From contig BGKB01000005.1 in NCBI GenBank assembly GCA_003116975.1, forward strand, positions 315,880 through 379,879: a stretch of DNA of 64,000 bases, in the 5' to 3' direction. Source of the DNA: Aurantiochytrium sp. KH105. Its lineage: Eukaryota > Sar > Bigyra > Thraustochytrida > Thraustochytriidae. The notes beneath the pieces were generated by a model. That model had not been told where the DNA came from. It did no database searches and saw nothing but the letters and a program-made list of their open reading frames with translations. Positions 18,779-28,977 of the stretch are shown here, piece after piece (the first letter of the stretch is position 1; each line of letters opens with the position of its first letter). Made by a program: the position numbers and the translations under genes.

Positions 18779-21700
18779 ATGATAAAACGCGTGACCACAC
18801 GACGCATTTTTCCTCTGCGGAGAGGGAGCTGTGACTCACAATACGGAGAAGGCGGGGAAGGCGGCTCCTCGGAGGTGCAACGCCTCACCGAGCTCGCTGT
18901 TGAGCAGCAAGAGCTGATTTTGCAATACGCTATCCGCGATTTTTGGTCCGAAAAAGCACTTGGTGATGTTGATGTTGACGCCTTGACATCAGGTTGGCTC
19001 GAAGAGCATTTCGGGGATGCCTGTACACGACCATCGAGTCAGAATCTCGACACCGTAAAGTCATTCAATGCAGTCGAACGCATCATGCGAATGCGAAAGA
19101 CGTTCTCCTGGAAAGAAAACGTTGTCCGGCAGCGCGACAAGGCTGAAACTAGCGTGGAGCGTGATATTTTTGAAAAGCTTGACTTCCCTTCGCATATTGA
19201 AGGTCTCGACAAGAAGGCGCTCGCAGGTGCCCTCGACAAGCTCGAGGGAAATGATAATTGCTTGCGAATGCTTCACGCCATGGCCTGCGTTCTTTGCAAC
19301 CTCGTTGTTTACGGGCAGCACCCGGGCGCAGTATTCATCAGCGAAACTCGGGCGTTGAGCATGATGTTAGCAACCCTGGTAATCCGATCTAAACGCGCAG
19401 AGGCTCACAAAGAGGCTCTCGACTTTCTAGCGTCGAGTACAAACTGGATGGAGGACCTCGATGAGACCGCGCAGTCCGAGATTCGGGAGACTTTACTCTG
19501 GTGCGCAGCGGCTGCCGACCCCACGACTCACTGGCAAATTTCTCGAAATCTTGACCTTCTCCGTGTGCTTCAAATGGACGCACAGGTTGCACAGACCGCC
19601 GATCGACCAAGCGGAGAATCATTCTCTGCAGGTCCCTCCGCGCGCGTGTTCACAGATGTGGTCCTTCGCCAGCGAATTCTCGTGCAGGGAGCCTTTCGCG
19701 CGACACTCCACAGTTCGGTGTGTAGACCAGCGCACATTGCAGCTGAGCAGATTGCAAACGAAGCGCGGACATCAAAGACATATGCTGGGATTGGACAAAG
19801 GAATTCCGTTTTGGTGCAAAATTTGCTTGGGTTGAACCTGGCAGATTTTGTCGTCGCGCCTCTCTGGATTCCGCTCGTGCACCAGTGCCCAACGTTGCAA
19901 GAACCGGTGGCGCACCTTATATTAAATCGCACAGACTGGTCTTCGCATCTGCTATCGACGATTGAGGCCAACGACGCCGGCAAGAGTGCCTTTGAGCATC
20001 TTCGGAACATGGTCATGAAGCGCACCTCGGCGTTCGACAATTCCTTTGGCAACCCAAGATTTGATCCTGTTTCTCTTCACATAAAACAGCAGCAGCAGCA
20101 ACCGTATCAGCGCACCGACACAGGGCTCTCCGAGGACGCAGTTGTTCGCACGAGCAGCGTGGTCTCATTACCAATACGAGCCCAATCGCAGGATTTTCTC
20201 GCACAGCAGGGTAAAGCCATGAATGCAACAGGAGCTACAGATCTCTTTCTCTCCCTCATCGCAGCGGGAGAATCCAGAGAGCATCGAATTCAGTCCTCAC
20301 TGGCGTCCACGATTGGCTTCATGGAAAGGACCAAGAATGTCACCAAGTACGCGCGCAACGATCTTGCCCTTCAGGATAGCAGCGAAGCCAAGCGACGCGA
20401 TTCGGGACACGACGATGGACGCAGAAACGGCGCAAGGACGGAGTCGGCGAGTGTGCATCCGAACCCAGTGACCGTGCTTCCAAAATCCTTTTTGAAAAAG
20501 AGCGAAACCGATCAGAAGTTGGCAGAAGAGGCTGAGCAGCTGCCTCGGTCGCACCTTTTATTGCGCAACGCACTGGATAACCAAGTGGTGACGACAATCA
20601 TTGCTTTTTTGACAGTCTTTGCTCTCTTTGGTGACGACCTCAAGCTGGCGGCATTTCCCAAGAGCGCAGATACTGCCTTTGGGCATTTGACGCTGCTCAC
20701 ATTGCTTGTCTTCTCAGCAGAGATCTCGTCAAAATGCGTTGTTCAGCCGGGGTTCAAGTACGGCTTCTTTTTCTGGCTTGACGTTTTGGCGACGGTCTCT
20801 CTGATCCCCGATATTCCTCTCATTTGGGATGCTGTGGTGGCCAGTGTGGAAAACTTTGGAGCTGATGCGGACGACCTTACCGTGACGCGAGCAGGACGCG
20901 CGTCGCGAGCAGGCGCACGCGCGGCGCGCATGCTTCGTATTTTGCGCCTTGTGCGTCTTTTGCGTGTGTTCAAGCTGTTTGAATACATCTCAATGAGGCG
21001 TGAGCGGGCCGTCCGAAAGCTGCAGGGTAACTCAACAACGGTAACCAGCAGCCGCTACGTTGCGAAGTACCTTATCCGCAAAAGAATTCAGACGCGAAAG
21101 CGACCATCGAACCTTTCGCGACCTGTGCCGACCGGTCGAGGACAACAGCAAAGCAAGGTTGGCGCAAAACTTGCAGACCTGACGACAAGGCGGGTTATCA
21201 TCGTGGTGCTCGTCATCCTGTTCACACTCCCGCTCATTTCGCTTGACGAGGTTGACAACAGCTTTGATGCTTCACTCGGCATGTTGCACATGGCGTGGGT
21301 ACAGCATGTGATCGTAAGGCATGATCAGGCAGCATTCAATACGACTGTGGAGAACTTTGCCCATGGATCTCCGACACTGATGTATCTGCGCAGAGTGAAC
21401 GCCCAAAACACTTCCGAATATGATATTTTTCACGGCGAGGAGAATGCCGACGACCATTTGCGCACTGCTGAACTTCAAGTTGGAGCTGGCTATTGCACAA
21501 CATATAACAGCATGTCAGGCGAAAGCCCATCCTATAGTGAGTACGTGTATTGTTCGCTAGACATTAGCGAGCCTGCGAACGAGGCGCATGCCTTCGAGGT
21601 GACAGAAGGCTACTTTGACAACAGCGACTTCGAGCGAGAAAGTGCGTGGCGCAGCATCTGCCAAACAATCTTCATCATATTCATCTTTGGCGTGGCGACC

Positions 21701-23104
21701 ATGGTTTTCACCTATGACGCACACAAGCTCGTGATCGCACCGATCGAAAAGATGGTGCGCATTGTCGAGGAGCTCGCAGCTAATCCGCTGACAACCTTTG
21801 AAAACGATGACGACTCTGATAGTGAGGACGTAAACGACCCGACAGGTCTTCTCTCGGCCGGACGCGAAGCGTATCAGAAGCGAAAGGAAGCGAAGGAAAA
21901 GAAGAAACGGCCATCGACGGAGGAAACGTACGAAACAAAACTTTTGGAGAACTCCATCAAGAAGATTGGAGGTCTTTTGCAAGTTGGTTTCGGCGAAGCT
22001 GGCGCTGAGATTATTGCGTCCAACATGAACACCTCGGGCGAATTGGATCCGATGGTGCCTGGGCGCAAGGTTCGTGCTGTTTTTGGCTTTTGCAGCATTC
22101 GCAACTTTATGATGACCACGGAGGTTCTCGGTGAGGAGATCATGCTCTATGTAAACGAGATAGCCAACATCGTTCATACGCAGGTGTCCTCACATTCGGG
22201 AAATGCCAATCGAAATATGGGCGATTCTTTTCTCGTTGTCTGGAAGCGCAACCCAAGTGAAAACGAGAGCTGGACGCAAATTGCGGAGAAAGCACTTATC
22301 AGCTTTCTCAAAATTGTCGTCGAGGTGTTTCGGAACCAGGAGCTGAAGAACTACACGAGCTCGGAATCAACGCTTGGATCGCGTATTCAGGAGCAATTGC
22401 CCGATTTTCAAGTGCGTCTTGGGTTTGGTCTGCACATTGGCTGGGCGATTGAAGGCGCGATTGGATCAAACCAAAAAATTGATGCCTCGTACCTTTCACC
22501 GCATGTGAATCTGGCGAGCAAGCTCGAGGAGATGACACGACAGTATGGTACTACGATAATGTTCTCGGGCGACTTTTTCGAGCTTCTTGGCAACGACGCC
22601 AAGATCTGCTCGCGCAAAATCGATGAGGTCCTGCTGTGGGGGAATAATAACCCTGTGGCGTTGTACACCTTTGATTGCAACTTGGATCGGTTGCAGAATC
22701 GTCTGGACGCCATTCGTCTCAAGGGCGACATGGAAGAGGTAGAAGAAGAGGCTGTTGTGGACCGACGCATCTCGCTCATTGGGCCGAGTCCAATTATCGA
22801 TCATGCCCGCAACATTGCGCAGATTCAAAAGTCTGCGTTCCGGACTGACCTGGATATTCGGGCTCTTCAGTGGGAGTTTCCGCGCCATTTCTTGCCTCTT
22901 TGCCGCAAGGGCACTGCCGTTTACCTGGCAGGTCACTGGGGGGAGGCAAAGACACTGCTCGAGGCGGCTTGCAAAATGTTTCCTGCAGAGAAAAAGGGCC
23001 CATCTGGGCAGATTCTGCGTTTCATGGAGCGGTACAATTTTGTAGCGCCTTCGGACTGGCCTGGCTACCGTGTTGCTGACAAGCACTTTTTGCTCTTTGC
23101 CTAG
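18779..23104 (+). CDS. Voltage-sensor protein fused to class III nucleotidyl cyclase
   Basis: A 1441-residue multidomain membrane protein. Residues 1-600 are soluble and unrecognised. A voltage-sensor-like four-helix unit follows (~600-735): S2 LLTLLVFSAEISSKC, S3 GFFFWLDVLATVSLIPDIP, and an S4 with Arg at nearly every third position (RAARMLRILRLVRLLRVFK). Then come a TM helix (~805-822, IIVVLVILFTLPLI), a ~130-residue segment likely on the outside with N-T/S sites, a second TM (~957-980) and a HAMP-like link. The class III cyclase domain spans ~1090-1300: GEEIMLYVNEIANIVH, NMGDSFLVVWKR and KIDASYLSPHVNLASKLE. There is no K+ pore signature. The first metal-binding Asp (usual F-x-D-I-R) reads FCSIRNF, and the usual ASRLE Arg is Lys, so activity is uncertain. 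The KIDASYL signature favours ATP as substrate. First ATG at 18779; a CAG tract encodes QQQQQ. Confidence 0.87.
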   Translation: MIKRVTTRRIFPLRRGSCDSQYGEGGEGGSSEVQRLTELAVEQQELILQYAIRDFWSEKALGDVDVDALTSGWLEEHFGDACTRPSSQNLDTVKSFNAVERIMRMRKTFSWKENVVRQRDKAETSVERDIFEKLDFPSHIEGLDKKALAGALDKLEGNDNCLRMLHAMACVLCNLVVYGQHPGAVFISETRALSMMLATLVIRSKRAEAHKEALDFLASSTNWMEDLDETAQSEIRETLLWCAAAADPTTHWQISRNLDLLRVLQMDAQVAQTADRPSGESFSAGPSARVFTDVVLRQRILVQGAFRATLHSSVCRPAHIAAEQIANEARTSKTYAGIGQRNSVLVQNLLGLNLADFVVAPLWIPLVHQCPTLQEPVAHLILNRTDWSSHLLSTIEANDAGKSAFEHLRNMVMKRTSAFDNSFGNPRFDPVSLHIKQQQQQPYQRTDTGLSEDAVVRTSSVVSLPIRAQSQDFLAQQGKAMNATGATDLFLSLIAAGESREHRIQSSLASTIGFMERTKNVTKYARNDLALQDSSEAKRRDSGHDDGRRNGARTESASVHPNPVTVLPKSFLKKSETDQKLAEEAEQLPRSHLLLRNALDNQVVTTIIAFLTVFALFGDDLKLAAFPKSADTAFGHLTLLTLLVFSAEISSKCVVQPGFKYGFFFWLDVLATVSLIPDIPLIWDAVVASVENFGADADDLTVTRAGRASRAGARAARMLRILRLVRLLRVFKLFEYISMRRERAVRKLQGNSTTVTSSRYVAKYLIRKRIQTRKRPSNLSRPVPTGRGQQQSKVGAKLADLTTRRVIIVVLVILFTLPLISLDEVDNSFDASLGMLHMAWVQHVIVRHDQAAFNTTVENFAHGSPTLMYLRRVNAQNTSEYDIFHGEENADDHLRTAELQVGAGYCTTYNSMSGESPSYSEYVYCSLDISEPANEAHAFEVTEGYFDNSDFERESAWRSICQTIFIIFIFGVATMVFTYDAHKLVIAPIEKMVRIVEELAANPLTTFENDDDSDSEDVNDPTGLLSAGREAYQKRKEAKEKKKRPSTEETYETKLLENSIKKIGGLLQVGFGEAGAEIIASNMNTSGELDPMVPGRKVRAVFGFCSIRNFMMTTEVLGEEIMLYVNEIANIVHTQVSSHSGNANRNMGDSFLVVWKRNPSENESWTQIAEKALISFLKIVVEVFRNQELKNYTSSESTLGSRIQEQLPDFQVRLGFGLHIGWAIEGAIGSNQKIDASYLSPHVNLASKLEEMTRQYGTTIMFSGDFFELLGNDAKICSRKIDEVLLWGNNNPVALYTFDCNLDRLQNRLDAIRLKGDMEEVEEEAVVDRRISLIGPSPIIDHARNIAQIQKSAFRTDLDIRALQWEFPRHFLPLCRKGTAVYLAGHWGEAKTLLEAACKMFPAEKKGPSGQILRFMERYNFVAPSDWPGYRVADKHFLLFA

Positions 23105-23810
23105 AACTTGGTTAATATCTGATAGTAGGGTCGCACGGACGTCTTCCCTGTATTGCAGCGATCGATGTTGGACCAATGACTTGCTAGTTGAATTTATATT
23201 CTCCCTCTCTTTCCTCTTTTCCCCTCATTTCCCTCCACCTCGTCATCATCATTATTCTCAAACGCACAGGGCCGACGGACCTTCCTGACATTGCATGCAA
23301 CCAACCAATCGAAGGTCGTACAAACGAGTAGAATAACCACTACGCTCTCAACCACGCTCCACCAGCCATGATCTTCGAGCTCGCTCAAAGCGCTCCATGC
23401 ACTCGTCGGCCACTCTGCTGCTTCCTGCAACGCCTGCCTTCCACCCTCGCAATCCAGCTTGACGTCCCGTGTGCACGACGCGTCGCACGCGCCGGCCCGC
23501 CCGCCCACCCAATCAATCAAACCCAATCAATCCGCATTCACACCCGCCGTCCTCGTCCCCTTCGTACCCTGCGTCCAGAGCAGAATAGCAGCAGAATAGC
23601 AGCAGCTGCAGAGAGCATAGCAAGCACGAGCAGAAGCGCGGAAGAGCGAGCAGGAGAAGAGCGCAGCAGACGCGCTTGCGGCGCTCGGGCTTGCGTGGTG
23701 CTCGCGCGCGGCGGCGGCAGGGACGGCGGGCGGCAGCGCGCGGGCGGCGTCGGGAGCAGGCCGCGCGCGCGGGTCTCGCGGCGGGCCTCGCGGGCCTCGG
23801 CGAAGGCGCG
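23105..23810. other. Intergenic/promoter region before homoserine kinase
   Basis: 706 bases: 3' flank of the cyclase fusion, then a pyrimidine-rich then very GC-rich leader. The kinase frame is open from 23676 but has no ATG before 23811. Nothing else is supported. Confidence 0.5.
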
Positions 23811-25055
23811 ATGGGCGATCGGGATGGCGGAGGCCTGGTGGCCGCGGCGGCGCTGGCCGCGGCGGCGCTGGGCCTGGGCGCGCTGCGGCTGCGCGAGGCG
23901 CGGCGCGCGCGGCGCGCGGAGGAGGAGCAGCAGCGCAAGCGCGAGGCAGGCGCAGCGGCCATGCGCGCCTGGGACGAGCGCCAGAAGCAGCAGGGCGAGG
24001 GCACCGCGCGCAGGTCCCGGCTGGGCAGCGACAAGCTGCTTATCATGGAGCGGCGCAGCGTGACCGTCCAGGTCCCGGCCACGAGCGCCAACTTGGGCTC
24101 CGGGTACGATTGCATCGGTATGGCTCTCGACATGTGGAACGAGCTGACCGTGGAGCGTGCCGACAAGTTCGAGATTACTGTCGAGGGTGAGGGCGCGGAC
24201 CAGATCCCACTCGACGACTCGAACCTTGTCGTTGTCGGCGTCAAGGCCGCCTTCGAGGCCGCGGGCAAGTCGGTGCCGCCCCTCAAGTACCACCTCAAGC
24301 AGCGCATTCCCTTTGGTCGCGGTCTTGGCTCGAGTTCTGCCGCGATTGTGGCCGGTCTCCTCGCTGGTCTCATCATCGCTGGCCACAAGCTTGACGTGCA
24401 GGGCAAGGAGCAGCTCGTGCAGCTTGCCACGGAGATCGAGGGCCACCCAGACAACGTGGCGCCTGCGATCTACGGTGGCGTCCAGGTTGGTCTTTACGAT
24501 TCACTCGAGAAGCGATGGGCTACCGAGCGTGTGTCCCTGCCGCATGGTCTTGTCTTTGTGATGTTCATTCCTTCGTTTGTAGGCAAGACCTCGGAGCTCC
24601 GCAAGGTCGTGCCCACGGAGGTTTCTCTGCAGGACGCCGTCTTCAACATGGGCCGTCTCGCTTGGCTCGTGTTGGCCCTGACCTCAGGAAAGGTGCAGAA
24701 CCTTCGCGTTGGTCTCGAGGACCGCCTGCACCAGCCGCAGCGTGGCGAAAAGGTCTACCATCATTTGTACCCGCTTATTGATGCCTGCTACGAAGCCGGC
24801 GCCGCGGGCGCCTATCTTTCGGGTGCCGGCCCTGTGGTCATGGCTATTACGACGGGTGGCTCCGGCGACTTCTTTACGCAGTCTTTCACGCAGCGCACCG
24901 ACCAAAAGGTCGCGGCCGCGATGAACGCTGTGGCACAGCGAATGGGCATCGAAGGCAAGGTGTACATTACGCACCCCACCAACGTTGGTGGTGTGGTCGT
25001 TCGCGCCGATCCTCCGTTCTCCTCGGACCTGGTTGTTTACAACGGTGAAACCTAA
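23811..25055 (+). CDS. Homoserine kinase with N-terminal hydrophobic segment
   Basis: A 414-residue GHMP-family kinase that phosphorylates L-homoserine, the step before threonine synthase. The enzyme core begins about residue 82 (VTVQVPATSANLGSGYDCIG). It has the ATP-binding loop GRGLGSSSAAIVAGLLAG (~168-185), ATEIEGHPDNVAPAIYGG, and the C-terminal GAYLSGAGPVVMAI loop. The spacing is that of bacterial/plant ThrB rather than mevalonate kinase. Before the core lie ~80 residues with a hydrophobic helix (LVAAAALAAAALGLGALRL) and a basic/acidic amphipathic stretch, which could anchor the enzyme or act as an organelle targeting signal. The ATG at 23811 is the first in frame. An internal Met at 24045 would give a core-only protein. 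Presence implies threonine synthesis in this organism. Confidence 0.93.
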   Translation: MGDRDGGGLVAAAALAAAALGLGALRLREARRARRAEEEQQRKREAGAAAMRAWDERQKQQGEGTARRSRLGSDKLLIMERRSVTVQVPATSANLGSGYDCIGMALDMWNELTVERADKFEITVEGEGADQIPLDDSNLVVVGVKAAFEAAGKSVPPLKYHLKQRIPFGRGLGSSSAAIVAGLLAGLIIAGHKLDVQGKEQLVQLATEIEGHPDNVAPAIYGGVQVGLYDSLEKRWATERVSLPHGLVFVMFIPSFVGKTSELRKVVPTEVSLQDAVFNMGRLAWLVLALTSGKVQNLRVGLEDRLHQPQRGEKVYHHLYPLIDACYEAGAAGAYLSGAGPVVMAITTGGSGDFFTQSFTQRTDQKVAAAMNAVAQRMGIEGKVYITHPTNVGGVVVRADPPFSSDLVVYNGET

Positions 25056-25629
25056 ACTGTGGTCGAGCAATCTTAGCGCTTTGGCACTTTTTCCGATGTC
25101 GGTGTCTGAAAATACGGGCTTCAGACAGCTAGACGACAGACGAGACTTAGCAAAATCAGATATTATGAGAGAAAATCGGAAAACAAAAACAACGTGATGG
25201 TTGAGATGCAGGGGAGGTAGGTCGTGAACCTAGTAGTGAATCGCTTTTTGTTGGATGGAACTTGCTTTACGTCGATTCGAGCAAATATGCTTTGTTGTAT
25301 TGTGATGTGATGTGGGGTAGAAGATATAAACAGCTGGTATACTCTCCATTCCTCGAAAATCTAGCGATGGTGCTCTTGTTTTGGAAATTTGAACCACTCG
25401 GTCTGAAGATTGGTCTTGGTTGATCCGCAACTACATTCGTAAAGAATGGATGCCTCGTAAAGGAGCCCCACTCTCTCCTCTTGTACCTCTCAACTCTTTT
25501 GCACAAGGACAAGAAGAAGATGAAAAAGACGGAAACAAGTTTATGAATGTAAATGAGTAAATGGATGAGTCGATAGATGCAGGAATGAATGAGAAAAAGA
25601 ACGAAAGAAGGGAAGGACGGCCTTTAAGC
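25056..25629. other. Convergent intergenic spacer
   Basis: 574 AT-richer bases between homoserine kinase (+) and the exchanger (-), presumably both 3' UTRs. No gene seen. Confidence 0.5.
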
Positions 25630-27390
25630 TTAGCTCAGGAAGAGCGAAGGCTCGTAGCCGCACCTTGAGCAGTCGAGTTCAATGCATATGGGCAATTTGC
25701 ATGTGTTTGCGAGAATGATTACCAAAAGAAAGCATGCATAGTAGGCAAGCAAGATGTAAGCGATGAAAATCCGGAGCTTCCACTTGAAAAGCATGAGAGA
25801 GGTAATAAAGATTGCCAGCGCAACGAGAAGCAGCACCAGACCAAAGATGACGCCGTTGTTCACGACAAAAGACCCGCCGAAGCGCTCGTCGCCGCGGATG
25901 ACTTGCTCATTGAAAACAAGGCCGGCAAGGAACCATGGCAAGCCGAGACCGAGCAAAATGTCAAACACGTTGGATCCAATCGCGTTGGAAACCGCCATGT
26001 CTCCATGTCCGTCACGAGCAACGATGAAAGAAGCCAGGGCATCTGGCACACTTGTGCCAATGGCGAGGAGAATGTAGCCAATGATGAAGGGGTCGAGATG
26101 GATGAGACAGCTTGCAAAGGTGGCTGCGTAGACCATCGCAATCGTGAGGCCCGTGATGTACGCGAGGCAAAAGAGAAAGAGCGTTGCATTGCGGCACTTG
26201 CCCTCCGGCAGCCTCGAAACGGGGATGGTAAGCCAGAAGATAAAGTAGTACGGAAAAGCAATGATATGGTAGAGCTTGCCACCGATCGAGTCCGGAAATT
26301 CCCAGGGCTTTCCAGGAAAATCGTCCTCCTCGCCATTTGCGAACTCGTCAATATCAGAGTGACCGCGCTCACGAGGGACGTCATCGTCGTGTGTGGCCGG
26401 TACGATCCCCCGATTGAAGTTTCGCTCCGCTTGAATCGCTTGCTGCCTGTCGAGCGTAGCTTCCAGACCGCTCAGTTCCTGGCCAGCCACGTGCGATTCT
26501 ACGGGCTTGCAAAAGCGAGAAGAGCAATAGAATACGGCTCTCTCGAAAGCCTTGTGAATTGGCTCATTGAACATCATGAAAACAATGTAGCAAATGTAAA
26601 AGAGCACAAGCAGAGCACCTTCCACGGGCTGAACCAGACCCACATAGCACAGAAGATCATCCTCGGTGACACTAGTGTCCGAAGAATTGGCGAAAATCTC
26701 AAATCGGTTCTCACGGAAGACGCACAGTTCTCCGTCGTTGAGCATGATGCCTCCGAGGGCAAAGATGGACGTGACATAAAAGAAGGAGTCACGACCAAGG
26801 GGCCATGCCGAAATGTGAAGCGTGCCACCCGCCCTTGACTTGCCAATGATTGCAGTGCCGGCAACAATAACCAAGAGATTGAACATAGCGGACCCCAAAA
26901 TAGTACCGATACCGACGCTTGCCTTGCTGAGAAAAACGTCGACAAAGGAGGTAAGCAGCTCGGGGGCACTGCTGCCAATCGCCATGAAGGTCGCACCAGC
27001 GACGTCGGGGCTCAGTTTCAGGTCGTCGCTCAAAAGGGCCAATGTCGGCTCAAAGTACTCGTCCGTAATGACGGCTAGACCGACGAAGGAGTAAATCACG
27101 CAAACGAAGAGCCACGGCGCGAGGCTGTCCGAGTAACCAGCGCACTGCTCTTGCTCTGTCATGAAGAGATCCGAAAGCTGGCGGCGAGCTGACGTTTCCG
27201 TGTCGGCAGCCTCGAATCCTTGACTAAGGGCGCCCCAATCGGAAGTGCTCCGAACAGCAAGGGTCGTGGCGCCAACGAGCGCTCCGGTAAAGAGCCATCC
27301 AAGCACCATGTGCTTTTCGCCGCGAGACCGCCGTCTCGCACGGATGGCATCTCGCCCATATCGTGAACGAATGGCGTCCATCATCGCCAT
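25630..27390 (-). CDS. K+-dependent Na+/Ca2+ exchanger (NCKX/SLC24-like)
   Basis: A 586-residue cation/Ca2+ exchanger. It has an N-terminal TM (MVLGWLFTGALVGATTLAV), then the alpha-1 repeat with GATFMAIGSSAPELLTSFVD and GTILGSAMFNLLVI. A hydrophilic cytosolic loop of ~100 residues follows, then the alpha-2 repeat IGYILLAIGTSVPDALASFI with AVSNAIGSNVFDILLGLGLPW. About 11 membrane segments are visible. The Asp in SVPDALASF and the Glu in SAPELLTSF are the ion-binding residues of the family. Such proteins export Ca2+ using Na+ (and K+) gradients at the plasma membrane or acidic stores. The frame opens at 27429 without ATG; the first Met is at 27390. Single exon. K+ dependence is inferred from the SLC24-like repeats. 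Confidence 0.92.
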   Translation of the reverse strand: MAMMDAIRSRYGRDAIRARRRSRGEKHMVLGWLFTGALVGATTLAVRSTSDWGALSQGFEAADTETSARRQLSDLFMTEQEQCAGYSDSLAPWLFVCVIYSFVGLAVITDEYFEPTLALLSDDLKLSPDVAGATFMAIGSSAPELLTSFVDVFLSKASVGIGTILGSAMFNLLVIVAGTAIIGKSRAGGTLHISAWPLGRDSFFYVTSIFALGGIMLNDGELCVFRENRFEIFANSSDTSVTEDDLLCYVGLVQPVEGALLVLFYICYIVFMMFNEPIHKAFERAVFYCSSRFCKPVESHVAGQELSGLEATLDRQQAIQAERNFNRGIVPATHDDDVPRERGHSDIDEFANGEEDDFPGKPWEFPDSIGGKLYHIIAFPYYFIFWLTIPVSRLPEGKCRNATLFLFCLAYITGLTIAMVYAATFASCLIHLDPFIIGYILLAIGTSVPDALASFIVARDGHGDMAVSNAIGSNVFDILLGLGLPWFLAGLVFNEQVIRGDERFGGSFVVNNGVIFGLVLLLVALAIFITSLMLFKWKLRIFIAYILLAYYACFLLVIILANTCKLPICIELDCSRCGYEPSLFLS

Positions 27391-28977
27391 GACGACTTTT
27401 CTATCCTCTACCCGCTTGCACGCACGCACCGCGTTGCCAGTCTACCCCTCCACGCACGGCCCCACGAGCCGCCGTCCCCGGGGGAAACGGGATAACTGAA
27501 AAGAGAGAGTTGATCGAAGAGGAGAAAGAACCTTTTGAGAAACTGGACACCGAGCTGGTTTTCGGGTTTTCGCAATGGACGCTGGCTAGCTGGCCCTTTG
27601 GGCCACGAGTCGCGAAGGAGACGGCTTCCCCCCCCTCTCCAGCAAAGACCTCCGCTTACGGACGCGTGGCGCCGCGAGCCGGCCGCTGATCCGGCCTTCC
27701 CAGTTCTCGCGAGCGAGCCCCCCCTTCCCCCGCCCTCCTCTCGCTCGCGCAGCAGCTCGGCCGTGTTGGCGGGAGTAGGTTCGTGCAGCGCGTGCACGCA
27801 GGTGCACACTCGCTTGCCTTTGCCGAGGCGAATCGGACGCTCCGGCCGGCCCGCCCCCCCCGTCCCCGCGCGGAGCCGAGACCGCCGCTGTCGGCGCGCG
27901 CTCTCCCGCTCGCGTCTCCCGCTCGCGCTCGCCCCGGACTCAGGCGCGAGCTCGCGCGCTGCGGCGAGGCGCGGCGCGGCGAGGCGAGGTCAGGTACTGC
28001 GAAGACAGTTTGCGCGCTTGCCCGCCACGGCCGCAGTGCCGCGCGCGGGCTGCAAGCGGGGAATAGCACAAATACAGTGGGCTATGGCGCTGCGCCGCAA
28101 TCAGGTATCCAATGGCTACTGGCTGACGGGGGACAGCACGCGAAATGGACTCCGCCTTAAAGGGGCAACCTGGCCGAGCAGTGCACACGTCTTAGGGCAT
28201 ATCGATAAGATATGTAAGCTGGACTCAGGGCCACCTTAAAAGGCGAAAGTCCCGAGTACTAGCTAGTGATATTTCGTGTGCACCTGCCCGAAGGCCAAGT
28301 TGCTGTTGAGCGCGGACGAAAAGAAATAGGAGGAAAGAGGGAATGTCTGACAATGGGCAACGATGATGAGCGAAAAAGCAACGTCAGCAATCTCGCATAA
28401 ATGCCATGTGGTGAACGAACTCGCACAAGGAATGCATGGTAGGTATACTACCTAAGAAGGGACCAAAGAGAGGCTGCAGTGGACAACAAGAAACGATGCG
28501 AATCAATTTTGCAATGCGAGCAAAGCTGATCGAGTTTCATACTACCAAAGACAAGAGCGGGCGATGGCGAAAACGTCTATATTGCAAAGAGTACTGGAAG
28601 AGCTTCAATCACTTAAGAAAGATGGCAGCAAGCGAGTCAAGTCTGTGAGTATAAAGTATTCTCGAATCGAAGCTGATACTACAAGACATTAGCTGGCGGT
28701 GGTGAGTGTATTTTGTAGCTGACGGTGGCGAGTGATTTTGAAGTGCAAGGAGCGACGCAAGATCTATGATCGATCACAAAGAATTGCGGGCATGCAGGCG
28801 AGGATAGTAAGTGCAAAAGAAACAAATCATTAAACAAATGAACAAGCGAGCGCGCCAGGGACCCAGAGACGCGCACAAAGATTTTCGAAAACGCGCTATC
28901 AAGTCAAAGACACGTGAGGAGACAGACAGACACGGCTTGCGCAACAAAAGGAAGACACCAAAAAACATCCGACCTCG
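27391..28977. other. 1.6 kb gap: exchanger promoter and unassigned sequence
   Basis: The first ~900 bases are very GC-rich with long spurious frames on both strands and presumably hold the exchanger promoter. The rest is AT-richer and has a ~25-base imperfect direct repeat (28690-28741, AGCTGGCGGTGG / AGCTGACGGTGG). A 70-codon frame at 28436-28648 has no recognisable features. Confidence 0.45.

Noticed and set aside
23513-24454. Long - strand frames opposite homoserine kinase
   Set aside because: Antisense shadows of a strongly coding GC-rich gene; the + strand matches a known enzyme.
27535-28239. A 234-codon + strand frame in GC-rich DNA
   Set aside because: Pro/Arg/Ala-rich in all frames, as expected from base composition; no recognisable domain.
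28436-28648. 70-codon + strand frame
   Set aside because: No family, no splice partner, no clear promoter; kept only as a note.
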